Origin: Amia ocellicauda
Lineage: Eukaryota > Chordata > Actinopteri > Amiiformes > Amiidae
NCBI RefSeq assembly: GCF_036373705.1
Contig: NC_089864.1
Span: 4,245,001-4,309,000 of the forward strand
Length of the DNA stretch: 64,000 nt
Direction of reading: 5' to 3'
The notes beneath the pieces were generated by a model. It was not told where the DNA came from. It searched no databases and worked only from the letters and a program-made list of their open reading frames with translations. The stretch's first letter is position 1. Each line of letters begins with the position of its first letter. This document shows positions 1-12,843 of this stretch, in pieces. The position numbers were made by a program, and so were the translations under genes.

Positions 1-411
1 CTCCTCTGTGTCCCGCTGCTGTAGTGGTGTCTGTCCTGAGCCGCTCCTCTGTGTCCCGCTGCTGTAGTGGTGTCTGTCCTGAGCCGCTCCTCTGTGTCCC
101 GCTGCTGTAGTGGTGTCTGTCCTGAGCCGCTCCTCTGTGTCCCGCTGCTGTAGTGGTGTCTGTCCTGAGCCGCTCCTCTGTGTCCCGCTGCTGTAGTGGT
201 GTCTGTCCTGAGCCGCTCCTCTGTGTCCCGCTGCTGTAGTGGTGTCTGTCCTGAGCCGCTCCTCTGTGTCCCGCTGCTGTAGTGGTGTCTGTCCTGAGCC
301 GCTCCTCTGTGTCCCGCTGCTGTAGTGGTGTCTGTCCTGAGCCGCTCCTCTGTGTCCCGCTGCTGTAGTGGTGTCTGTCCTGAGCCGCTCCTCTGTATCC
401 CGCTGCTGTAG
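1..411. repeat. 43-bp minisatellite in intron 1 of N1 (window start)
   Basis: About 9.5 direct copies of a 43-bp unit run from the window edge to base 411. Each unit ends with a pyrimidine-rich run and CTGCTGTAG. The last unit ends in the same CTGCTGTAG, which is the 3' splice site of the V exon starting at 412. The array therefore lies at the 3' end of intron 1 and multiplies the acceptor sequence. The last copy has one change (CTCTGTATCC instead of CTCTGTGTCC). Related arrays lie at 26123-26938, 60032-60293 and 63941-64000. Confidence 0.95.
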
Positions 412-1730
412 TTCTGGTCCAGCGGGAGAGTCTGTGTGAAGCGGCCGAGCGGCGGACTGTCAGAGCCGGGGACACCGTCACCCTGGACTGCGACATCGGA
501 TTTAAGCAAGAGACTCTGTGGTTTGGGCAGCGCGACGCGGAGACGCCATTCCTGAGCATTTTAGCAACAAAAAAAACGGCAGTAGACGAACTCTTCTCAC
601 GGTTCTCCAGAGGCGACGACCCCCGCTTCACTGTGGTGTGGGAGTCGGATAAAGACCCCCGCGGCTCCGCCAGTCTGCGCATCCAGAGCATCACCGAGGC
701 GGACCTGGCGCTGTACTACTGCGTGGAGAGAGGAGAGGGAGGGCTTGTGTTGGGGAATGGGACCCGGCTCGTCTACGGTGAGAGAGGACTCCTGTATTCA
801 GCCTTTCTGTCTTTCGTTACTGATGTGATCAATTGATATGATTGACATTGTGTTTCTAATTATAACGTTCACAACAAAGCGTTACAGTGGGGGACAGAAC
901 CGGGCTCTGGTGATAGTTGCCTACTGATTTGTTCGGCTTTTATTCGAACTTTCTTATGATATTAAACTGTGATCTGGATCGATGCTGACTGTGCTTTAGG
1001 TGTCGGTTATAATTTTGATTATAATGGTCAGGATGATTGTGTTTACAGAAACCAGTAACCAGCACCCAGCCCCCTGTGTGCTGAGCTGGGCGCTGCTGGG
1101 CTGTGTGTCTGCAGGCTGCCTCCTGCTCTCCGGCTGTCTCTGCTGTCTCTGGAGAAGGAGAGGTGAGACACAGCTATGCGGACTAGATGCACTTGTGATG
1201 GTTGGATTCATTGTTACATTCAAATCAAATTTGAAGGGTTTTAGTTACAGTTGTAATCAACACTAATGGTTTATTTGGAGGCAACTGTATATCTACTTAA
1301 AATTTTAGTGATTGTTACATGTATTGTGCTCCCCTAACTCTCTGTCTGTGTCTCTGTGTCCAGGTGGTGTTCAGTGTGTCGGGGCGCAGAGGAGTCCAGG
1401 GCAGAGCACGAGTGAAGGAGCAGCGCAGGTATTGTGTACAGTCCTGATGGACACACTGTAGAGAGAGGAGCACACAGGGGAGCCGCTCGACACACTGTAG
1501 AGAGAGGGCCCAGATCGCAGCCAGTACTACAGTATAGTCAACAGATTTGAGCCTCTTACTATTTAAACTTTAAACTTTGAATGGCTGTTTATGGCATGTG
1601 TGTTTTTGTTGTTTATCTCTTACAGGGGGAAGATGCAGAGTCAGATTACGCCACTGTAGAAGTTCACACAGACTACAACTATGCCAATTCAGAGCAGGCT
1701 GTGTATATTCTCCAGGGTAGACCGCAGTAG
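412..1730 (+). CDS. N1: NITR-like receptor, V domain + TM + ITIM tail (5' partial)
   Basis: Predicted inhibitory cell-surface receptor of the novel immune-type receptor kind. Exons by splice sites and phase: V 412-777, stalk/TM 1049-1162, cytoplasmic 1364-1428, last 1626-1730 (stop TAG). All junctions join in frame: phase 1, 1, 1 (into exon 3) and 0. The leader exon lies left of the window. The V domain shows LDC, LWFGQ, ADLALYYC and a J-like LGNGTRLVY in one exon with no recombination signal. The stalk is very short (7 residues). The membrane segment is Cys-rich (CVSAGCLLLSGCLCCLW) and has no charged residue. The tail has SDYATV, a canonical ITIM, then NYANS (a YxN motif) and AVYIL. No frameshift or internal stop is seen. 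Family assignment is inference from architecture and J motif; another V-type IgSF receptor family is possible. Confidence 0.8.
1448..1508. repeat. 39-bp repeat in intron before last exon of N1
   Basis: About one and a half copies of a 39-bp unit (starting CTGTAGAGAGAGGAGCACAC) lie just after the donor at 1429. The same unit is found at the equivalent place in N2 (28741-28850) and, in reverse orientation, in N3 (about 58775-58840). It is therefore an old part of this intron with variable copy number. Confidence 0.75.
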
Positions 1731-1894
1731 AGGGATGGGTGAGAAAGGAGTTGTTTAAGCTCAGGAAGATGAGCATCATGCTTCCCTTGAACAGAGTTGC
1801 ATAGCTCATTGTACATAGCTTGTGCAGTGTGTGTCGGGTAGAGACTATATCCCAGCACAGCCCACAGTGAAAATGTGTCTTGGGGTTCACAACT

Positions 1895-2275
1895 GTAGTG
1901 TCTCTCTACAGAAGGTGAATGCTGTATTCCACGTGTTTGTTTAGGGGCCACGGCGCTGTGCAATGCCCTGAAAGGAACATCAAACCAGAGGAGCTTTTCC
2001 AGATCAGCAGGGACACACGCACCTGGGGACACAAATGGAAATTGGGCTTCAAGGCATTCAAGACAGAAAACAGGAGACACTTCTTCACACAGAGAGGCGT
2101 CAGAACCTGGAATAAACTCCCCAGCGATGTGGTAGAAGCTGAAAGTTTGGGAACATTTAAAAATAGACTGGATAGGATCCTTGGATCACTTAGATATTAA
2201 TGGACACCAAATGAGCACAATGGGTCGAATGGCCTCCTCTCATTTGTAAACTTTCTTATGTTCTTATGAACATGT
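1895..2275 (+). mobile_element. LINE (CR1-like) 3' end fragment
   Basis: Bases 1919-2200 encode a 93-residue piece containing RHFFTQRGVRTWNKLPSDVV and TFKNRLDRIL. This matches the conserved C-terminal end of CR1/jockey-clade reverse transcriptases (FF..R....WN.LP..VV....S...FK..LD). A conserved 3' tail follows (GAATGGCCTCCTCTCATTTG, then TTCTTATGTTCTTATG). The copy is 5'-truncated, as is typical for LINEs. Related tails lie at 34040-34300, 42822-42880 and, reversed, 46655-46790. Confidence 0.75.
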
Positions 2276-4160
2276 TCTGCTATTAAGATACTCGACTCAA
2301 ACCTCGTGTTACTCTGCAGCTTCAGCATTCTTCACATCGTAATGAGACACAATTAGGACTGCTGTATATTTGTTTACTGGGGCAGATGGCGGGCCTGCAA
2401 TTCAGCAATGCTCTTATTGTTGAAGCCGACTGACATTTGTGGTCACAGATGTGCATAACCACTATAATATTTATGTAATGATGACTTTCAAATGCTACAT
2501 ACCATACATAAAAATACAGGGGAACACCAAGATGGCCAATAGATTACTGCAGAGTTTGACCTTTAACCATTCACGGGTCTTGTCCTGGCTGTGCTGTTGC
2601 CTTTGTTCACAGGAAGTTTGCTGTGGTTTCCTGTTTTTGTTAAAAACATATTCAATATTTTCTTCCCCTGTGTTTTTACCTAGATATAAATCAATATTCA
2701 CAACACTGTTTTAGTTTTAAAAAGCCAGTAGGTGGAAAACCACTTGTATATATTGATTCAGACCAAGGTCAAGATCAACAACTTTGTGAAAATTAAGACA
2801 TTTTGAAGTAGGTCAAAAGATACTCAAATAAATCTAAGTGTATGTTTGCTTTGACAGCAAATGGCACAGATGGAGATATTATGGAAGAAATCAATAGTTC
2901 GAGTGGAAATGGGTTGGAGTGCATTGTGGTAATCTACTGATTTGCCTCAAGAGAAAAGTATTAAAAAGTGAATGAAAAGTATCAGTGGATACTGCCAGTA
3001 CTCACTTATGGCTCTGAAACCTGGTCTGAAACATAAGGACATATGGAAAGGTGCATGCTTGGAATGACAAGAGACAGAAAAACATTTATTCAATAAAAAA
3101 CTAAAGTAAGCGACACAATTTTAAGAGTGAAAATATTAAAATGGCAATGGGCCAGACACACTACAAGAAGAACAGATCACAGATGGACAAAGGAAGCGAT
3201 CAAACCAATCCCAAGGGATGAAAAACTGTGAAATAAGAAATTGATAGGTTTGCACAGTACATCTCTTTTTACAGCTCACACTTTCTGTGCAATGCTTTAT
3301 AATTTAATAAAAAAAAAAGACTATCCTAAAACATACTTGGAGCCAATGTGGTGAAGCCAGCAATGAAGGAATATGGTGCCAGGTCTTTATCTCTGGTCGG
3401 GACCGTGGTACTGGATTTCTGGCCAGTAATACCAGAGCACAGAGCATTACAAGAGTCCGGTCGAGGTGAAATGATCCTTGGCAATATTTTTCAGGCCTAA
3501 TTGATAAATGACTCGTGTGATAGGCCGACTGTAGAAATGCAATGCTTCAATGAGAATCAGACACATCCCCTAGCTTTCTCACTCCAGTGGAAATATTGCA
3601 ACTAGGAATACCCAGATTGTTTTGTGTCTGAGAAGCTGCTAGTAATCCTTCTGTTTTGTCCTGATTTTTGTTTTGAGCCAGACAGCATTTAAAACCTGCA
3701 AGTTCTTGAAATGAAGCAGACGTACCATTGAGGTAACCGGCTTTGCTATACTCAACTTTATATTTGTGACAATGACAATTCGTCCAACTACAGTCAGCTG
3801 ATGCATTTTCCCCTGGGAATAGTGCTGCACTTCATTAGGTTATGAAATCAGACACTTTTTCCTCAATATTACGTCAACCTACTTTGCTCTAACCATTAAC
3901 CTCCAACCCAAACTAGGTTTTACCCTAACCTTATCTGAATCTCTCTCTCTCAATGTGAATTTATTCACAATTTTTATATTCTTTACATTTATTTTGTTTT
4001 GTTACATATTAATAAAATCACTCAGACAAGTAAACAATTAAACAAGGCGTTGGCTACAAGATTGTCATCAGGGAAAGTAAAATGTTTTATCAAAAAGAAC
4101 AGTGAATGTGAAGTGCAGTTTGTAGAATAGATTTAAAATGCCACAATCAGTTCAGTAAAA
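2276..4160. other. Intergenic, no gene recognised
   Basis: AT-rich sequence downstream of N1. Open frames are short (up to about 90 codons), lack recognisable motifs and show no splice-compatible Ig, TM or tail exons on either strand. Short A-runs and TAACCCTAACC-like stretches near 3880-3930 are the only local features. Confidence 0.5.
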
Positions 4161-4164
4161 TTAG

Positions 4165-4400
4165 GTTTTACCAGGCGTACAAGAGCTCTGCTGGAGAGAG
4201 GACTCAGACTGAGACCAGTTCTTACAACACCAAGTCATCTCCGCAGCCTCTATTGACACAGTGGACACCCCTGACTCCACAATGTATCCATCTGTTTCTC
4301 TACTGACAGTATCATAGAAATGTCACAATCGGGGGCTACAGTACAGAGGAGCCATAGCCTGTCACAGGGAAAGGAGGTGTGTTTATGGGACAGCCAAAGT
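4165..4400. repeat. Dispersed repeat, second copy near 11395-11905
   Basis: The stretch with GACACAGTGGACACCCCTGA and the following ATCATAGAAATGTCACAAT recurs at 11400-11460 and 11870-11895. In the second copy the two halves are separated by about 400 bp. The flanks differ, so this is a dispersed repeat and not part of a gene. Confidence 0.55.
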
Positions 4401-4913
4401 GCTGTACATGATGCAACTGTACACTTGGCAAGCAGAACTATGTAGACGTCCATGTCTCAGTAGCCTGTTTTGCTTAGTCAGTGAATTGCTTAGCCCTCAA
4501 TATCAGGACCCTGAAATTAAAGTTAATTAAAAAACAAAACATCATGTAATAATTAGCTGTCAAATACATTTTTCCTCATTAAGAATATCGAGACTATAAC
4601 TACATCGCTCACCGCAGCACAGCTGGTGTCTGCAGCCCTGGTCCTGGAGGGCTATAGTCCAACACACACAACACAGTGCAAACACACACTGGCTATGGGC
4701 TGTAGAAACACAAACACACCACATGTCAAATGTGATTGTTCCTCACATTGATCCCCTACCGCACTCTCTGAACTATACTGCCCCCTGTTGTCACAGTTCT
4801 ACTGTACTGTCACTACCCCCTATTGTAACAGCACTCTTCTTCTGTGCTGTACTGACTATTGTACAACTCAGACACGGTGCTGCAATGCAGGACTGTGTAG
4901 ATGTTCTCTCACC

Positions 4914-4988
4914 GTAGCCTGGTTAGCTCAATTAGTAAATTACCTGAATCTAGAACTCTGCTTCCTGGGTTCTAGAACCTTCACCAGG
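4914..4988 (+). mobile_element. tRNA-derived SINE head or tRNA relic
   Basis: GGTTAGCTCAATTAGTAAAT resembles a tRNA D-arm/A-box (TAGCTCAGTTGGT) and CTGGGTTCTAGAACCTTC resembles a B-box region (GGGTTCGAATCC). Several conserved positions are changed and no clean cloverleaf closes, so it is not a functional tRNA gene. Confidence 0.35.
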
Positions 4989-5169
4989 TGAACAATTTAA
5001 GAAACAAGCACAGAAATTATTTAATCAAAATAATCAATGAAGAAATGTCTTTAAATCAAAATTTTCTTCAGTGAGAATATTGCAATTGTAACTGCATCTC
5101 TCCGTAGATCACAGCAGGGTGTAAAGACGCTTCGAAACGTAAAAGTATACAAAGAAATGTAAATAACCA

Positions 5170-5334
5170 AGCGTCAAACGGGAAATAAATACATGCTGAA
5201 ATAAATAAATGAATAAATAAATACAAAAATACATAGATAAATGTCCATGTATTTATTTATTTAAACCTGTATTAATTAATTCATTCCTGTATTTATTTAA
5301 ACATTTATTGATTGATTGATTGATTGATTGAATG
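5170..5334. repeat. AAAT-rich and (ATTG)n simple repeats
   Basis: Bases 5180-5290 are AAATA/TTTAT-rich runs in both orientations and 5306-5331 is a perfect (ATTG)n tract. No coding signal. Confidence 0.7.
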
Positions 5335-6767
5335 GTAGATTATGAAGGACAACAGAGAAAACATGAATACACAGAGAAAATAGAGAGAATAGTGACAGTT
5401 ACTGGTTACGTCGCCACGATAAGTAAATTGTTTATTTATCAACATTTATTTTTGTGTCGATACTTTCATTTTGTCAAACGTACACAATTTGTCATGTATG
5501 AAAGTCCCCGAAACCCCTTATCGCCTGGTCGCATTGTTCTCGGTGGATCTACTGTGTGAAACAACTTCTTACACGCTTGACAGGACGGAAAGTCCATTGA
5601 CTGGGGAAAACAGAAGGTCTAGACAGAAATCATAAAATGACGAATAGTTTCTTGAAAATAAACTAGTGCACAGATCGAAAGCGGAATGACAGGGATACCG
5701 AAAACACTGAAAACATAACATGAATAGGACTGACTGCCAGACTAGAATCCTCAATACACTTTCTTCAAAATACACTAAATTAAATGACAGGCCTGAAATA
5801 TCAAATTACGTTTTTGTTAAGGAATGTTAACGAATAGGTTAAAATTAAAGTTAAAATTATAGTAAAATTACCCAAACTGTTTCAGATTTGTTACCTTTTA
5901 AAAGCACGGTGGGTGTTTTTCACTTCAGCTGGAGAGCCCCAATCCACTTCATCCTATAAGTCACCCTAAATCACCAGTCTAAATATTGGGAACACATGGG
6001 AGCGATTAATCAATGAAGCAAGCCAACCAAAGGAGTTCTTCCCGGGAGACTGCAGGTATTCAGATAATTGCTCCAATCGTTTAAAAATGACTGCATTTAC
6101 CACCTGCTTCATTTAAATAAAGAATAGCATTTGTATGCCTATTAATAAAATATTTAAACGGTAGTTTATGCATGATTTATCAGTGGTCTGCAAATAAACT
6201 AATAGTGACACCTTTAAGCAGCAGCTGCGCTGAGCCCAAGTGAACAGACAGGATGGGGCGGCTGGACTGCGTGAGGTTGCTTTGCTACGTTTACAATATT
6301 CAACATGGACATTACTAGCGAGCATTAGCTTAAAACACACAAGTTATTTATAATTACAAATCACAAAAAGAAAGACTTTCTGACCTCAAATATATTCGGA
6401 AATATCAGGTATTTTTTTCAGGTAATATCTTTCAGTGGTTCGTTTTGTGCAGGTAAGTGTGGGTTGTGTGTCAGTAATGACGTAGAGACTGGCAGATGCG
6501 TGTCATTGAGCGCAGAGAGCAGACTGCGCATGCGCTACACATCAAGAGAGACGGAGAAAGAGATGCCCCCCGACTGCCCGCTGGAAAGGAGATGGCACCG
6601 TGTGGTTTCAGGGTACAGGCCGGGAGAGGCCCTCCGCAGCCCCGGGTCTGAGATCGGCTGCGGGTGTAAGTGCGGGACGGCGTGAGGGAGCGGAACCCCC
6701 GCATATTCTGCCCCGCAAATCAGGGGAGTCTCGGCGAGTCCGTATTTAAATGACAAGATTTCCCCCT
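5335..6767. other. Intergenic with one dispersed fish repeat
   Basis: No gene is supported. Bases 5928-6085 contain CTGGAGAGCCCCAATCCACT followed by a GATTTAGG-type stretch. This corresponds to one half of the long-inverted-repeat element at about 43200-43515. Around 6480-6720 the sequence is more GC-rich, with open frames on both strands, but has no recognisable protein motif. Confidence 0.45.
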
Positions 6768-8553
6768 GACTTCTCTCTGACCCTCCAGCACGCCTCCTTC
6801 TCGGACGCAGGGATCTTTGACTGCTTATGGGCGGAGAGGGAGCCGGGGAGAATTCCTTGGCAATGTGGAGCTCTCTGTGCAGGGTGAGAGTCTGACTCAT
6901 GTAGAGCTGTAGGCAAAGCATGACTAATATACAAGGATGGGTTGTATTTAGTTAGTTATTTTTTCTTTTTTATGGCACACACTGTTTTATGTGACCTGAT
7001 TTAACAACTCACCAAGGCCAGACAATACATTAACTAACTGGTCATGTCAAAGCTTGTACTCACTTGTGGTTGTACTGTGAGGCTTCTATATACTGTTCAT
7101 TTGATTCACTCTAACCTGTAGGTGAATTTCTGTAGTGATGTTACAATTGTAATGTTTTTGTATAGACTATTGTATTTTAGTGCTTTAGTATTTACAAGAT
7201 CTGTTGATTTCCACGTTGATATTGATCGGCAACATAGAGGTTTCTGACAAACCCATAATTAACATCCATATTGTCAGTTGATTGTATGACTAATTGGGTG
7301 TAGTGGTTGGGAGGAGGCAGGGCAACATCATGCTTCCTATATTATTTTTATATATTTGGTTATCCAGCATATGAGTCACACAGATACTAATTTTTAATCT
7401 TAATTTCTAGGGCAGATAGTTTGAGAAAAAAAAACATGCAAAACACAGGGCTCTGCTTATGTCAGCTTCTGTTTTGCTATGTGATCCTTTACTTGCATAC
7501 CTGTGAGGGTCAGAGGTCATTGTGTGTTCTGGATTGATGTCCCACCCAGCTGTCAGCTACACACTGGTCTAAGAATTATATATTTAGGTAGATTTTTTTG
7601 AAAATGTACAGAGAAACATTCACAATTAACTAATAACTATTACAAACCTGCTCTAACATTAATAGGGTTGTTTTCTCCCACACGTGTCATTATCCATGGT
7701 CATGCCTGTATTATGAGGCTTTATAGATTATTTGAAAATATAGATAATATACACACGTATTGAGTCTCTCTAGATACTGTCAGCCCTCATTATACCACAT
7801 GGTAAGGACTATCAGCAGAACTGGTGATATAGTGGGGGGTGGATGCATAGTTTACAAAACTTCACAAAGTATTTCATAAGGCCCTAGTAGGCCCTACTGC
7901 AGTACAGTATTTTTGTACAGTACAGCTCTGTCTCCTATGGGCAGCCCCTGAGCCTCCGTCTGTACAGCAGGGCAGCTGTGACAGTGTGGTTTAACCCTGT
8001 GGGCGCTGGAGCCTCTCTCCCAGTGTGTGCTGTAGAGGGCGGCACCGTGACCCCTGACCCTGCCTATGGCTCCCGAGTCTCAGGGCAGGAGCAGGAGGTC
8101 ACACTGTCTGCACTGACCTTCACTGACCAGGGCTCCTACACAGTGCTGGACTCCCAGAGCAGAAAGGCCATCAGCACTGTGAACGTCACTGTGACAGGTA
8201 GGACAGGGGCCGGGCTCTACTGGAGATCAGGGCTGTGATGAGAGACAGGGCTCGGGCTGATGGTCTCCTGTTTCATCCTCTCAGCTCACAGAGACGCCCT
8301 CACCCTGCCGTCTGGAGCCTCGCTGTCTCTCCCGCTCTAATCTCCCTGGCCGGTGGAGGTGCTGTTCTTTGGGAAAGGTGGTGAATCCTCTCTCTCAGTG
8401 AGTTCTGTGGAGAACATTACACTGTTCAGTCCTGGCCCCGGGTACGAGCACAGAGTGTCAGTGCAGAGCGGCTCTCTGACACTGCCCTTACTCACAGCAG
8501 CTGACCAGGGCCAGTACACAGTGAGGGACTCCGGTACCAACCTCAAATCTGTA
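6768..8553 (+). pseudogene. Family-2 Ig receptor pseudogene (V fragment, D2, D3)
   Basis: Broken relative of gene A. Bases 6768-6883 match only the 3' half of the gene A V exon (SLTLQHASFSDAGIFDC). A 2-bp deletion just after this Cys codon shifts the frame. Bases 7923-8197 match the D2 exon and remain open, with one in-frame 3-bp insertion before the donor. Bases 8285-8553 match D3, but the codon for LPLY reads CTC TAA, a premature stop, and the following segment is diverged. No leader, 5' half of V or TM exon is found. Exon order and spacing still follow gene A, so this is a decayed tandem copy. Confidence 0.85.
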
Positions 8554-8979
8554 GTAAGAGTTAAGAGAGTGAAGGTGTGCCATTTAAAATGGATATTTAC
8601 TAGCACATATCTTGATCGTGATAACAATAATAGCAAATATTTATTTCTATTGTTGTACATGGAAATGTATTCTTATGGTAATGTAATGCTTGTCTGAATG
8701 TAATGTCTATACACGTGTAGCTCTTCCTAATATCTCAACAGAAAAGTATTTATTACGCTGTTTACAATCATGTAAAGCAGAAAGAATAAAATGGGCACAA
8801 AAGTCCTCTCCACGTCAGACTCTATTGCTCGTAGTGTTGTGTTGTGCAAGTTGCTAGGCCACGAATTCATTAGCTAGTCGCCATGTTCGTTTTTTTTGTA
8901 GTTTACACTAAACCGCTGTAGCGTTATGTTGGGTGTATTTTGATAAGAGCATTTTAGCCCTGCGCTGAAGCACTGATCT
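8554..8979. other. Pseudogene 3' flank, no feature seen
   Basis: AT-rich sequence after the D3-like exon. No TM exon or tail with the gene A signature is recognisable. Confidence 0.4.
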
Positions 8980-10620
8980 AAAGAAGACCTCTCACCCCCA
9001 AATTTATCAGATTTCCTTAACTCATCAGCTTGGTACTGGTTGACATCAAAGTGACAGTTTTGGGGAGGATGGCACCGAGAATGGGCCGAATAGTTTGGAA
9101 TCCTGCTGTGAAATGTCTGGAGAAAGGGGCCTGTAGGTGATAAAAACTCTTTGAAGTGGACGAGAGCCGAAATCCCAACACAGAGCTACGAACCCAGGCC
9201 AACCGGCATTTCCAAAAGATGGCATGGATTGACATCAGTCATAAATCAAGCCCCCCTCCAATAGGACACTGGGGGCTGAAACCGAAATCCAATCTCAAAA
9301 CTCAAGAACCAATCACCTATTGATCTGACAGACTATAAAGAACAGCGCACAGCCTTTTTCTCTCTCTCGCTCTCTCCGGAACCAGAAACCAACCAAGTCT
9401 TTGCCGGCAACCTGGGAGAAGGAGATTGAGCCGTACGAAGAATTCTTTTAAAGGACTTTATTAAATAAAGAACTTTACAGACTGCGCTGCCCGCCTGTGC
9501 CCACCTGATCAGTGGAGTGAATACAGCTGGACAATTGACTAAGTCGACTGTATACGAAAGTGTCAGTCATTTAAATAGCTATTGAGTCTTAAGAAACTTG
9601 ACCCTTGGAACAAACAGGGCCCTGCTTTCCTCAAAGACTTCGTCTTCAAGTAACTATGGTGGAAACCCTGCTTGCCAAGAAGATTTTGTGCACAACCTTG
9701 GAACCTTCAAACCAGTGGAAAATCTGTTTGGAAAAGACTCTACATTCGCGAAACCCCAACTTCCAGGTGCATCGACTGAGTGGAAGTTCTTGGACAAAGC
9801 TGAACCGGACTGCCTTTGTTCCAAACCACACGGACCTCGTGCCCTGTGCTGTTATCTGAGCCCGAAGCCAGAGAGGCCTCTCTGCGACGAAGTTCACATA
9901 AGTTTAACAGTTTGGAGTTCATGATTCATGACATTTGAGAAATCAATTAGAAATGTTAATCTGTGATTCATAACTCTAGAATGTGTAATATCATTTAGTT
10001 TTCTTAAATATAAATGTGTGTTGCATTAAACTGTTTTGTTGATAATTTTAGAAATAAAATCTGTCAACGCCGAGAAATATCTTCTCATTCCTGTTTAACT
10101 GTTTAGTCTGAAATTGACACACGTTAATAGACATTAGATTATTGGTGGCCCTGCCTATCCTTAATCATTGAATAATAATCAGTTAAGGGAAATTGTGGTA
10201 ACAAGTAATGATAGGATCTTTCTCGGCACCTAAACGTTAATGAGACTGATATATATATATAACGAGAAGTTACCTGACATTAAATACTAACCTGCGTAGT
10301 TATTTAATGTCTGACTAACAATACTAATGAGAGACTCACCTTCGTCTTACTAACCGGTATTGTAGTCAATGTGTTTATAACCTTTTTTGTTTAACGATTT
10401 GTGTGATATCATATGCGATCCCATGGTCTTTGATTTGGTCACGGAAGTGATTTGTCTTTGATTTGTTGATCTAGAGTTGAATTTTAATTAGTTTTTCCCT
10501 TTTGTATAATTAGTGTAGTGCTACATTTAGTCTTTGTTTTGAATAAATTTGACAATTTATATCTTTGGAATTGGTGTCTGCGTCCAATTATTACAGAAAT
10601 TGAGTTCTACAAGATTCCAG
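8980..10620 (+). mobile_element. Possible LTR-retroelement remnant
   Basis: A promoter-like stretch is seen: CCAATCACC, then ACTATAAAGAACAGCGCAC near 9334, a C/T-rich run with CTCTCTCCGGAACC, and AATAAAG near 9467. This resembles the U3-R-U5 order of an LTR. ATTATTGGTGGCCCTGCC near 10138 recalls the ATTGGTGGC often found just inside retroelement LTRs. A second polyadenylation-like AATAAA region lies at 10540-10600. No gag, pol or env coding is present and no paired LTR was found, so only a solo LTR or leader relic is plausible. Confidence 0.3.
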
Positions 10621-11394
10621 GATTTGTGATAAGGTGATACTATAAATTCACTTCTTTAATTGAAATGTATAAGTGTACCTTACGCTACACCGCAAAATAA
10701 AATGATTCCAGAGTTTGCTTTATAAAACACGGCATCCAACAACTTTACTGTATCGCATACAGTAGCTGCCTCAGAATTTCTCTTGATTCACCAAATCATT
10801 CTGCCACTGTGTTTATATTTAAAAGTAATCGGCATGAATTAAAATGCATACGTTCCGGCACTTACTCAAGACTCATCTTTTCTGACAGTACTTAGTAATT
10901 ATTCCTCTTATCCCTGCTAGATGGCACTTCACAGTTTTATCATGCTTCTTGTGTTTTCGATCCGTTTTCCTCCTTGCTCCCTTTCCCGTAGCCCTTGACT
11001 GAGAATGTAGGCCTAAATGAATCATGACCCTTATCACAATATCAGTTCATATCAAGTTCATATGAATTAATGGGACATTTATTGTCCATATACATTAGTA
11101 CGATAATACTGTATCTGCAATTCCTCTCTAATAAGGTTATTGTGAAAATGGGGTGAATTTCTGAGTATCTAGCAACCCTGTGCATTCAGCATGGCACGGC
11201 TTGGCGCTTACGCCAGTGGAACCTAGGAAAAGACAATAAAGGCATTTTTGTATATGAACTGGACTGGGACCTTTTTCATTGTGAGTGTGTCTGTCTGTGT
11301 GATGTGAGAACCCGTGTATGTCTCTGGGTGTCAATGGATAATAGCACTTTATTTATCTGTCTGTCTAATGTAACAGTTTGTAATGGACACCCAG
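10621..11394. other. Intergenic, nothing recognised
   Basis: AT-rich sequence with only short unrelated open frames on both strands. No splice-compatible Ig exon and no repeat recognised beyond short CTGTCTGT runs. Confidence 0.4.
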
Positions 11395-11898
11395 TCATCT
11401 CCACAGCCTCCATTGACACAGTGGACACCCCTGACTCCACAATATGTCCATCTGTTTCACAGGGTAGTTCACAGTTACATTATGTAGACAGTCGGGTTTC
11501 AAATAATATTACGGTCCTGCAGGTCACCCTCCAGCTGATACCTACATAATACATATACTGCTGTCCCCCACACAATACAGGAGTCAGCCTTTAGAGGTTA
11601 CCTTCCTGTTCAGTAAAACATTTAGTTGTTTTCAATGTAAATATTAAAAAACATTAATTAAAATATGAACTAACATTAGGGAGGAAAATGATTTGCCTCC
11701 TCAAATGTTTTAATTTCCATTCCAGACAATAGTTCCAAAATCTACAAACACTACAATTACAAACTCAATATAATGTGGCATTTAATGCTGACACAGTAGG
11801 AGGCTGTAGTGGCACTACAGTACAGTAGTGCTGTAACAGACACTATTGTCGCAACAGGGGACTCTACTGACAATATCATAGAAATGTCACAATAGGGG

Positions 11899-12007
11899 GC
11901 TGGAGCCTCGCTGTCTCTCCCGCTCTACTGTCCTGGGCCGGTGGAGGTGCTGTTTGCTGCTGCAGGAGAGGGAGCCTGTGTCTCAGTGTGCGCTGTGGAG
12001 AGGGGCT
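11899..12007 (+). pseudogene. Orphan fragment of a D3 exon (family 2)
   Basis: From CTGGAGCCTCGCTGTCTCTC to GCGCTGTGGAGAGGGGC the sequence matches the 5' and central part of the gene A D3 exon (GASLSLPLY, VEVLFAAAGE, VSVCAVERG). The acceptor side and the rest of the domain are missing. It is joined directly to the dispersed repeat seen at 4165-4400, so it was probably moved or trimmed by rearrangement. Confidence 0.8.
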
Positions 12008-12843
12008 TTTCTATAACATGCACAACATGCAGACATTCCCCAGTCTGCGCAGAATCTGCGACAAACCTGCCCAATTTCATCTTCCTGCCGAGTTCACGCA
12101 GAGGACATGAGAAGCTGGTAAAATGAAATCAATAGGATTATTCTTGGTTAACCTCAAAATGGGGGAATTCTCTTGATTACATTTTTAAAAATGTCCTGAC
12201 CTTAAATCAGCCGAGATCAGAATAACGCGAAGAAAGTAAACAAAACAAAAAAAAATCCCCAGAAGACCACACCAAGCATTAGGTGATAAAGATGTATAAT
12301 AAGTGTCATCAGTTGCCTTTGCCATGTTTTTTCAAAGTGTCGACAATATTTTAGTCCCCCCTGCATTGTAGAGAATGTTTATTTTATTTTTAACTTCTAT
12401 TTCATATAACAATAAATAGGTTCCTTATTTTACAGTCTAAAAGTCAGTTTGTACTGTTTTGCCCGGGCACCACTAGAAGCCCAATAACTATGGCAGTGAT
12501 GTAAAGCGGTTACATCTAACCCCATTCGCTATTCAATACCTTTGACTGAGTTACACTCCTTCATTTTGTCAAGAAGTGCATCTTCTTGGGATGGTTGCTT
12601 ATTTGTGCTCACGACAGTGTGACGAATTGAGATCCGCTTCTATTCTGACACGAAAACCCCCGCATGTGTTTACAATCGTTATTAGTTTCGACACTGAATC
12701 ACTGCCCTGTACGTTTTAAACACATTTTCTCTCCGCGTCGTATCGATGATGGTTGTGATGTTTGTGCACAAGGTTCAGTCTGGACTTGTTTAGTGTTGTG
12801 GGTTGTGTTGCAGTTCAGTTGGTACTGTGTTACAATATCCGCA
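12008..12843. other. Upstream region of gene A
   Basis: No other gene is seen. The last 200 bp before the gene A start codon is the likely promoter and 5' UTR. No confident TATA box could be placed. Confidence 0.35.

Noticed and set aside
412-777. Rearranging TCR or Ig V segment
   Set aside because: The J-like motif is already joined in the same exon and no heptamer/nonamer recombination signal follows; a GT donor does.
4914-4988. Functional tRNA gene
   Set aside because: The A- and B-box-like motifs are degraded and the arms do not pair.
9598-9924. 108-codon open frame as a gene
   Set aside because: It lies in LTR-like sequence, lacks motifs, and the opposite strand is equally open.
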